A program made the position numbers and the translations under genes. Shown piece by piece: positions 34,616-40,249 of a stretch of 40,249 nucleotides of DNA. Where the stretch lies: contig CAZSSM010000061.1 of assembly GCA_964609385.1 (NCBI GenBank), positions 1 through 40,249 of the forward strand, read 5' to 3'. Source of the DNA: CAZSSM01 sp964609385 (GTDB lineage: Bacteria; Planctomycetota; Planctomycetia; Isosphaerales; Isosphaeraceae). The notes beneath the pieces were generated by a model that saw only the letters and a program-made list of their open reading frames with translations, was not told the origin of the DNA and searched no databases. Each line of letters starts with the position of its first letter. Position 1 is the stretch's first letter.

Positions 34616-35416
34616 ATGGCCGATGACCGTCCCCCCGTGACCGTGCCCGACTTCGGGCGCTGGAAGTCCGAACGCCGATCGATCACAGCGTTGACCGCCT
34701 ACGACTACCCGACGGCGCGGCTGCTCGACGCGGCCGGGATCGACTGCTTGCTGGTGGGCGACTCGGTAGGCACGGCCGTGCAGGGTCGCGAGAGCACCCT
34801 GTCGGTGACCCTCGATCAGATGCTCTACCACACCGAGATGGTCGGCCGCGCCGCCAGCCGCGCCCTGGTCGTGGCCGACCTGCCGTTCCTCTCCTACCAG
34901 ATCTCGGTGGCCCAGGCGTTGGAGACGGCCGGTCGGTTCCTCAAGGAGACGCGTTGCCAGGCCATCAAGCTGGAGGGCGGCACGGCGATGGCCCCGACGA
35001 TCCGCGCCCTGACCGAGGTCGGGATCCCGGTCATGGGCCATATCGGCTTGACCCCCCAGGCCGTTCGGCAACTCGGCGGATACAAAGTTCAGCGGGGTCA
35101 TGACCAAATCCTGGCCGACGCCCGAGCCGTGGCTGAGGCCGGCGCCTTCGCGGTCGTCCTGGAGTGCGTCCCGTCCGGGATCGCCGCGGAGGTCACCGCC
35201 GCGCTGTCGGTGCCGACCATCGGCATTGGTGCCGGGCCCGATTGCGACGGCCAGATCCTCGTGGTCCACGACATCCTCGGGCTCTCCAAGGAGTTCCGAC
35301 CCAAGTTCGTCCGTCGCTACCAGGATATCGGTGCGCTGGTGACCAAAGCCGCCACCGACTTCATCGACGACGTCCGCGAGCGCCGGTTCCCCGATCAGGA
35401 CGAGAGTTATCGCTGA
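34616..35416 (+). CDS. panB: 3-methyl-2-oxobutanoate hydroxymethyltransferase (pantothenate synthesis)
   Basis: A 266-residue PanB. Conserved blocks are ITALTAYDYPTARLLDAAGI, LLVGDSVGTAVQG (metal Asp), LPFLSYQ, AIKLEGG, VMGHIGLTPQAVRQLGGYKV and the catalytic Glu in VVLECVPS, with GIGAGPDCDGQILVVHDILG near the end. It adds a hydroxymethyl group from methylene-tetrahydrofolate to 3-methyl-2-oxobutanoate, making ketopantoate for coenzyme A. Length is typical. ATG 34616 has GGGAGAG 5-6 bases upstream. No panC or panD is adjacent. The following gene is a pterin enzyme and may not be related in function. Confidence 0.97.
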   Translation: MADDRPPVTVPDFGRWKSERRSITALTAYDYPTARLLDAAGIDCLLVGDSVGTAVQGRESTLSVTLDQMLYHTEMVGRAASRALVVADLPFLSYQISVAQALETAGRFLKETRCQAIKLEGGTAMAPTIRALTEVGIPVMGHIGLTPQAVRQLGGYKVQRGHDQILADARAVAEAGAFAVVLECVPSGIAAEVTAALSVPTIGIGAGPDCDGQILVVHDILGLSKEFRPKFVRRYQDIGALVTKAATDFIDDVRERRFPDQDESYR

Positions 35417-35516
35417 GCCCCTGGGCGATCGACCGCCCCACGCATCTTCGGCGGCCCGGCCGTCGCTGAAGACGTTTCCCTCCCCCGTCAACCCTCAAAC
35501 CGTTGGAGGTTCGACG

Positions 35517-35879
35517 ATGTCCGTCCCCTCGACCGAAGAGCTGATCGGTAAGAAATGCGTCCCGTGTGAGGGGGGCGTGCCCAAGCTGACCCCTCAGGAG
35601 GCCCAGGCCTACCTGGCCACGGTCCCCGGCTGGACGCTCAACGAAGAGGCGACCCAGATCGCCCGCCAGTGGGCCCTGCCCGACTTCGTCAGTGGGATTG
35701 CCTTCTTCTCCATGGTCGCCGACGTGGCCGAGCAGGAGGCGCACCACCCCGACCTGCACCTAACCGGCTACCGCAACGTGGCCATCGAGATCTACACCCA
35801 CGCCATCGGGGGCCTCAGCGAGAACGACTTTATCCTCGCCGCCAAGATCAATCAGATCCCTGTGCCCGGTCAGGGATGA
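35517..35879 (+). CDS. phhB: 4a-hydroxytetrahydrobiopterin dehydratase (PCD)
   Basis: A 120-residue pterin-4a-carbinolamine dehydratase. The family signature is clear: AEQEAHHPDLHLTGYRNVAI, with the HH-P pair at the active site, followed by THAIGGLSENDFILAAKI. The N-terminal half has LTPQEAQAYLATVPGWTLNE. It recycles the pterin cofactor after aromatic amino acid hydroxylation, or acts in molybdopterin metabolism; no hydroxylase gene is nearby. TTGGAGG lies just before ATG 35517. It converges on the PepSY gene. Confidence 0.95.
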   Translation: MSVPSTEELIGKKCVPCEGGVPKLTPQEAQAYLATVPGWTLNEEATQIARQWALPDFVSGIAFFSMVADVAEQEAHHPDLHLTGYRNVAIEIYTHAIGGLSENDFILAAKINQIPVPGQG

Positions 35880-35905
35880 AACGGAATCGAGTACGCCTCG
35901 AGTCC

Positions 35906-35950
35906 CCCCTCGATCTTGCCGAAGTCCGGAAGCGATCGTTGATCGAGGGG
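35906..35950. terminator. possible bidirectional hairpin between convergent genes
   Basis: CCCCTCGATC (35906-35915) and GATCGAGGGG (35941-35950) form a 10-base stem around a 25-base loop between phhB and the PepSY gene. No T tract follows on either strand, so it is weak evidence for termination. Confidence 0.35.
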
Positions 35951-35964
35951 AAAGAGTGTGATTT

Positions 35965-36948
35965 TCAAGATGTCAGGATTTGGTGCATTCCGAGTGCGAC
36001 GATCGTAGCAACGATCGCGCTGAGGACCAGGACGATCGCGCCCAGGCGACGGACATTTTTCATCTGCCACCACATGAGCAAGCCGGTGATGGCCCAGCCG
36101 ATCATTGAGACGAACATCGCGTCGACGGCCAAGGCCCAGAACCATCGGGCGTCGATCCTTGACGGGTAGGTGTGGGCCAGGTGGAGGCGGAGCAAGAAGC
36201 GACGGGTTGAGAGGGAATCGCCCTCGGCGTCGACGGACTTTCCGGAGAGCGTCCCCCGCGTGAGCGGGTAGGAGACTTGCCAGACGGTTCCGTCGTCCGC
36301 CTCAGCGTAGAACTCCAGGTCGGGGCCGAACCGGGGCGAGAGTTCGACCTCACCGTCCACGTCGAGCTTCTCGAGGACCTGCGGCAGGCCCTCACCGAGC
36401 CTTTCTGCTGGGGATGACTCCAACTCGAGGGGCTCCGTGCTGGAGAACGGGGGCTCGGGTTGCTCGGCCTCAGGACCTTCGGGCTCGCCGAGTCGGACGG
36501 TTCCCTTGCCAGAATGCAAGTCGAGCCGAATCGCGTGTTCCTCGCCCTGCTCACCCTTAGCGGTGGCGAAGAGATCCCGGTTGAAACGGACCTCCTCGGG
36601 TCGGACGAGTCGGTAGGTCCCGGGCGATTGGCCGTCGTCGCCGGTCGGAGCCTCGTTCATCACGTCGATGATCTGCTGAGCCAGGTCCACCGCCTCGGGG
36701 AAATCCTCCAGGGGCGTTCCCACCGCCTCCTCAGGCCCGAAGTACCGCGTTTCGCGGTCCGGAAACGCGTTGGGGTGATTGAACAGCATCGCCGTGATGC
36801 CATACAGGAGCACCCAAGGCGTCATGAAGAGTCCGGCATAGAGATGGGCGCGACGGACCTGCTTCATCGCCGCATTGTACCGCGTGCGGAGTCGAGCACG
36901 TCGCGACGGCCCTCCCGCAGTGGGCTTCGTCTCGTCCAGGACAGTCAT
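35965..36948 (-). CDS. PepSY-associated membrane protein
   Basis: A 327-residue protein. A helix at about residues 36-56 (HLYAGLFMTPWVLLYGITAM) carries the basic-R-x-x-H-LYAG start typical of PepSY_TM proteins; residues about 60-260 form an extracytoplasmic acidic region with PepSY-like elements, and two helices close the protein (FWALAVDAMFVSMIGWAITG and IVLVLSAIVATIVALGM). Such proteins are linked to iron-siderophore uptake or ferric reduction. It is 119 bases downstream of the TPR gene in the same direction, and both sit behind paired Fur-like sites, which supports an iron link. Start ATG 36948; GGGAG lies about 11 bases before it. Confidence 0.82.
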   Translation of the reverse strand: MTVLDETKPTAGGPSRRARLRTRYNAAMKQVRRAHLYAGLFMTPWVLLYGITAMLFNHPNAFPDRETRYFGPEEAVGTPLEDFPEAVDLAQQIIDVMNEAPTGDDGQSPGTYRLVRPEEVRFNRDLFATAKGEQGEEHAIRLDLHSGKGTVRLGEPEGPEAEQPEPPFSSTEPLELESSPAERLGEGLPQVLEKLDVDGEVELSPRFGPDLEFYAEADDGTVWQVSYPLTRGTLSGKSVDAEGDSLSTRRFLLRLHLAHTYPSRIDARWFWALAVDAMFVSMIGWAITGLLMWWQMKNVRRLGAIVLVLSAIVATIVALGMHQILTS

Positions 36949-37067
36949 CGTCGGTCGGCTCCCTAGGGGGCACAAGTGGGTGGCTCAGCTCAGGGAGAGT
37001 CCCGACCGGCAATCGGTCGCGTGTTGAGACTGAGACGCTGTCTTTTTGGTCCGGGCACGATTGACCG

Positions 37068-37808
37068 TCAATGGTCCTCGACTGGCGAGTTGGGATTGCG
37101 CGAAGGCGTCGGGGCAGCCCACCGCGGGAAGATTGTCGCGATCCGTCGGAGACAGTGGCAACAGCCGAGTCGTTCCGGGTCGAGCCCGTCCAACAAGGGC
37201 TCGGCCTCGTCATGCCGGTCCTCCTGCCCCAAGAGAAGTGCCAGAGTGACCCGGTACAGCAACGAATCCGGGGCGAGCTGATGGGCGCGTTGGATCGGCG
37301 GGATCACCTCGGCGACCGGATGGCCGAGGCATCGGAGGTAGTAGGCGATCCCGAAGAGGGCATCGTGGCGGTCTGGGTCGCGATGGATGAGGATCCGACA
37401 GACCTTCAGGGCCTCGGCGGGTTGACCGACATTGCCCAGGCCGGCGGCCACCGGGGCCAACAGTCCCGTCGGACATTGCGGATCGTCTGCCAGATCGCCG
37501 TACAGCGTGCGGGCCAGGTCGTGCTGCCCCAAGGCGACATAGGAATCGGCCAGCGCGCAGCGGCCTGCCGGCCCGAGCGGAACCAAGGACATGGCGGTCT
37601 CCAGGGCCTCCCGAGCCGCCACGAATTCGCTCCGACGTCGATGGATCAGGCCGCGTACCTGCCAGATCAGGCCGCTATTGGGCCACTGCTCCAGGGCCAA
37701 CTGAGCCTGGATATCCGCCTCGTCGAACCGTCCTTGATGAAATGCAGTCAGGCAGAGGGCGATCGGGTCGCGGGCGTCCGAGCTGGTGGGAACCTGAGGC
37801 GCGGTCAT
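37068..37808 (-). CDS. tetratricopeptide repeat protein
   Basis: A 246-residue TPR protein. Helical repeat pairs are seen in ALCLTAFHQGRFDEADIQAQ, FVAAREALETAMSLVP, CALADSYVALGQHDLARTLY, GLGNVGQPAEALKVCRIL and LALLLGQEDRHDEAEPLL. No signal peptide, so probably cytoplasmic or membrane-associated through a partner. The C-terminus has CCHCLRR, a possible metal or redox site. It lies first in a two-gene unit with the PepSY gene, behind paired palindromes. TPR proteins are protein-binding scaffolds; the specific role is unknown. Start ATG 37808. Confidence 0.82.
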   Translation of the reverse strand: MTAPQVPTSSDARDPIALCLTAFHQGRFDEADIQAQLALEQWPNSGLIWQVRGLIHRRRSEFVAAREALETAMSLVPLGPAGRCALADSYVALGQHDLARTLYGDLADDPQCPTGLLAPVAAGLGNVGQPAEALKVCRILIHRDPDRHDALFGIAYYLRCLGHPVAEVIPPIQRAHQLAPDSLLYRVTLALLLGQEDRHDEAEPLLDGLDPERLGCCHCLRRIATIFPRWAAPTPSRNPNSPVEDH

Positions 37809-37845
37809 GGGCGTAGATCCAAAGTTCCTGGATGTTCAAGAGAAC

Positions 37846-37876
37846 TGAGACTCAGTCTCAGTGAGATCGGTTCTCA
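37846..37876 (-). promoter_or_regulatory. paired Fur-like 7-1-7 palindromes
   Basis: Two 15-base palindromes of the 7-1-7 type: TGAGACTCAGTCTCA at 37846-37860 (perfect arms) and TGAGATCGGTTCTCA at 37862-37876 (6 of 7 arm positions), centres 16 bases apart. They resemble Fur boxes of the TGAGAAT-n-ATTCTCA form and lie about 40-70 bases before the TPR-PepSY unit, where an iron repressor site would be expected. Assignment to Fur is inferred. Confidence 0.55.
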
Positions 37877-38017
37877 AAGTAGCCGAGCCTGAGGTCATTG
37901 TCAAACCCCTCGTCATGACCAGAGATTTCTTCAAGGTCGAGGAGGATCGAACCTGTTTGTCTCGACCATTTCTCTGTGAAGTGCTTGTTTTTAACACTTT
38001 TGTTCGTAAAAACAAAT

Positions 38018-38060
38018 GGCCGTCGCATCGACCCCGGATGGGCGGGTCGACGCGACGGCC
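38018..38060 (-). terminator. intrinsic terminator of the DUF11 gene
   Basis: Arms GGCCGTCGCATCGACCC (38018-38034) and GGGTCGACGCGACGGCC (38044-38060) pair over 17 positions with one mismatch and a 9-base loop. On the minus strand the stem is followed by ATTTGTTTTT; on the plus strand by a T-rich stretch as well. It lies 100 bases after the DUF11 stop. Confidence 0.75.
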
Positions 38061-38161
38061 GTCATTTTTGCGGTTTTTTGACCGAGGGGAGTCGAGCCAG
38101 CCCCCTGTTGCCGGCATATCGGCATTTGTGCCGAGGGGCCCCTCCCCCCGGATCGGTCGGA

Positions 38162-39829
38162 TCAGTTGGACTTGGGCAGGATGGTGGTGGGCTCGACGGC
38201 GGCCGCCGGCGTCGAGAGGAACTCGCTGTCCAGATTGGCACGCGTGCTGATTTGGCCGGGGGTGTCGATGCTGTCGGTGGGCTTGGCGCGCATCTTCCAC
38301 TGAAGCCTCTCGCCGGGCTGAAGCGTCTCGACCGGCGCGAAGATGACCTTCTGGCCGTCGGCCTTGGCTTGGGTGGGACCGCTGGCGTCCTCGAAGGTGA
38401 GGCCCTCGGGCAACTCGCAGGTGACGCGGAGGTCGTTGTCGAAGTCCGAGCCCTGGTTGACCACGGTGATCTGATAGGTGACCGTCTCGCCGATGGCAAC
38501 CTGGTCCTCCAGGTCGATCATGCTCAACCGGAGCGCCGGCAGGGTGATCAGCTCGGCTTCAGCGGTGGTCTGGACCTCGGCGGCCTTGCGGATCTCCTCG
38601 CTGGCTGCGTTGGCGCAACGTGAGGTGGCCAGGACCTCATGCTTGATCCGGATGGCATCGGAATCACTCTGGTTGGTCCGGGTCAGGTCCTGCTCGGAGA
38701 TCCCAGTGAGGTTGACGGTGAAGCTGATCCGGGTCGATTCGCCGGGCGGCAACTCGCCGACGTTCCAGGTCAGCCCGCGCTCGCCGGTCCGGCTGGGGAT
38801 GATCTCACCGCGGCTGCTCTTGCTGGTCTTGACCAGCTTGACCCGCTCGTCAACCTCGATGCTGAGCTGGGTGTCGAGCGCCGGGCCGTCGCCCTGATTG
38901 GTCAGCGTGACCAGGTAGGTGGCCGGCCGATCGATGTAGAGGTTCTCCTCGCCGTCGATGCTGACACCCAATTTGGCCTGAGTGATCCGGGTCTCAACTT
39001 TGTTGGACCGGGCCGTGACGTCGCCCTCGGACTTGGCCAGGGCCCGGCTGTTGAAGGTGCCGGTCTTGGTGGCCTGGAGATCGACGGTGACCTCCTTGGA
39101 CTGGCCCGGGTCGAGCGCACCGATGTCGCGCTGGACGGTCTCGCGGCCCTCGGTGGTCCGCAGGCCCGGCGAGAGCTCATCGGTCAGCGTGACCCCCTGG
39201 AGGCGGGCGCCGCCGGTGTTCTCGACGGTGTAGGTGACCTGCAACGGCTGGCAGATGTCGCGCGACTCGGGCGCCTTCTTGGTTACCGACAGCTCGGCCT
39301 TGACCACCTCGGTCACCACGCACATGACCGGCTGATAGGTGGCGTAGAAGCAGGCCCGACCCTGGCCCTGCTGCTCAGCGACGGCCGAGAACGACAGGAC
39401 CTTGGATTGGCCCGGCTCCAGGCGGCCGATCTTGCTGGGACCCTCCGACGACCCGCCCTGTTGGTCCGAGCCGTCCCCGCTCGAGCCTGGCCGATCACCG
39501 CGGTTCGAGCCCTGTTGGCCCGATCCGCTGTCGGGGCCCGATCCGCTCCCTTCGATCGAGACGCCGCCCTTGGTCGTCCGATGGAGAGCAACGTCTTCGA
39601 GGATGAAGTCCTCGGAGACGTTGCGGACGCGGACCTGGTACTGATAGTCCCGGCCGGCTCGGACCCGCTCGGGCGACTCGACGGTCAGCTCCAAGAGGCT
39701 CGCGCCGTTGGCTCCGGGGATCTGCATGGTCGTTGTCTTGGTCTCGGTCGATCCGGACTGAGCACCGGCCTCGACACCCGTGAGGATGAGCGCGGTCAGA
39801 ACGACAATGGGTTGCGTAAATGTTGCCAT
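38162..39829 (-). CDS. DUF11-repeat cell-envelope protein
   Basis: A 555-residue exported protein. A signal peptide (FTQPIVVLTALILTGVEAGA, cleavage after AGA) is followed by repeated DUF11 (Ig-like) domains: YQYQVRVRNVSEDFILEDVA, LQVTYTVENTGGARLQGVTL, ATYLVTLTNQGDGPALDTQL and VTYQITVVNQGSDFDNDLRV. A Gly/Ser-rich linker (about residues 93-132) splits the first domain. Similar repeats occur in chlamydial and planctomycete cysteine-rich envelope proteins; only a few Cys are present here. It probably sits at the cell surface. ATG 39829 is used; a TTG at 39868 would add a basic stretch that could also serve as signal start. A small lipoprotein gene lies upstream. Confidence 0.85.
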   Translation of the reverse strand: MATFTQPIVVLTALILTGVEAGAQSGSTETKTTTMQIPGANGASLLELTVESPERVRAGRDYQYQVRVRNVSEDFILEDVALHRTTKGGVSIEGSGSGPDSGSGQQGSNRGDRPGSSGDGSDQQGGSSEGPSKIGRLEPGQSKVLSFSAVAEQQGQGRACFYATYQPVMCVVTEVVKAELSVTKKAPESRDICQPLQVTYTVENTGGARLQGVTLTDELSPGLRTTEGRETVQRDIGALDPGQSKEVTVDLQATKTGTFNSRALAKSEGDVTARSNKVETRITQAKLGVSIDGEENLYIDRPATYLVTLTNQGDGPALDTQLSIEVDERVKLVKTSKSSRGEIIPSRTGERGLTWNVGELPPGESTRISFTVNLTGISEQDLTRTNQSDSDAIRIKHEVLATSRCANAASEEIRKAAEVQTTAEAELITLPALRLSMIDLEDQVAIGETVTYQITVVNQGSDFDNDLRVTCELPEGLTFEDASGPTQAKADGQKVIFAPVETLQPGERLQWKMRAKPTDSIDTPGQISTRANLDSEFLSTPAAAVEPTTILPKSN

Positions 39830-39929
39830 GACGAGGTTGAAACTCCGGTTGAGAAGTGTTGGGTTCAAAGGGTGTTATGGGAACGTGATCGTTGCGGAAG
39901 CATCCTCAACGCACATGGATCACGATCGA

Positions 39930-40124
39930 TCAGTTGGTCTCGTTCGAACCACTCTGCTGGTCGCCCGGTCCGTTTGCCTCAGGGGCCTCGGAGACGGGGA
40001 TGCCGGGGTCGGGCTGACCGTTCGCGTTCCCCTGAGGTGGGGACGACGTGTCGCCGCATCCGACGACCGAGACGATTCCGACGGCGAGGGCGGTCGCGAC
40101 GATCAATCGCAAGAACTTTCTCAT
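39930..40124 (-). CDS. small lipoprotein
   Basis: A 64-residue protein. MRKFLRLIVATALAVGIVSV followed by VGCGDTSS is a basic head, hydrophobic core and lipobox (VVGC), so the cysteine at residue 23 should carry lipid after signal cleavage. The mature part is short, polar and Pro/Gly/Asn-rich. I do not recognise a family. It is 100 bases upstream of the DUF11 gene in the same direction; both are envelope proteins. ATG 40124 fits the lipoprotein pattern; longer frames have no signal at the start. Confidence 0.75.
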   Translation of the reverse strand: MRKFLRLIVATALAVGIVSVVGCGDTSSPPQGNANGQPDPGIPVSEAPEANGPGDQQSGSNETN

Positions 40125-40249
40125 GAGATGAGATCCGACATATAGTTCAGGTTGTCGTTCGAAGGACGTCGCCTCGGGAGAGGGACGTCCCACGTCGGAG
40201 CAATCGCAGTGCCACGATCCGTCGGATCCACAGTTTCCGAATGATTTCG

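Noticed and set aside
1..40249. tRNA, rRNA, riboswitch
   Set aside because: No cloverleaf-like or conserved rRNA sequence was noticed on either strand by eye; tRNAscan-SE and Rfam searches would be decisive.

Overview
The window looks like a chromosomal segment of a high-GC planctomycete, most likely of the Isosphaeraceae/Gemmatales side. Clues are a DUF1559-like pseudopilin body with an H-x-DG type tail, an ECF sigma factor beside it, DUF3299, Tat-exported amidohydrolase plus multihaem cytochrome c, a DUF11-repeat envelope protein, and many GTG/TTG starts. This is inferred from gene families; no rRNA or tRNA is present to confirm it. About 35 confident protein genes are seen, mostly housekeeping or envelope genes with small accessory patches.

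Layout. 1-2126: a membrane spermidine-synthase-like protein running off the left edge. 2474-6500: ECF sigma factor, a protein joining an anti-sigma-like head to a pseudopilin-like body, a Nudix hydrolase, and a PAS-PP2C phosphatase. 6520-8565: a lower-GC accessory patch with a three-gene RES/Xre toxin-antitoxin-like operon and a duplicated leader region. 8566-15694 (all minus): aminotransferase, universal stress protein, branched-chain aminotransferase, LolD/LolC-type ABC transporter, lysyl-tRNA synthetase. 15913-17754: a plasmid-type replication initiator (RPA family) with iteron-like and palindromic DNA upstream. 17755-22165 (minus): a sugar-acid operon (Rid protein, SDR, SIS isomerase, YjhG/YagF dehydratase). 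22471-23554: two tiny divergent ORFs and an AT-rich spacer. 23555-27146: circularly permuted ATP-grasp, alpha-E and transglutaminase-like trio. 27356-30504: ABC transporter with a very histidine-rich loop plus a DUF3299 protein, probably metal related. 30918-33912: amidohydrolase, six-haem cytochrome and a small protein. 34082-34393: a decayed zinc-ribbon gene. 34616-35879: panB and a pterin-4a-carbinolamine dehydratase. 35965-37808 (minus): PepSY membrane protein and TPR protein behind paired Fur-like palindromes. 38162-40124 (minus): DUF11 envelope protein and a small lipoprotein.

The best candidates for something undescribed are the anti-sigma/pseudopilin chimera next to the ECF sigma factor, the three-gene RES module with its duplicated leader, the chromosomal RPA initiator with origin-like DNA, and the sugar-acid operon combining a Rid protein with a YjhG-type dehydratase.
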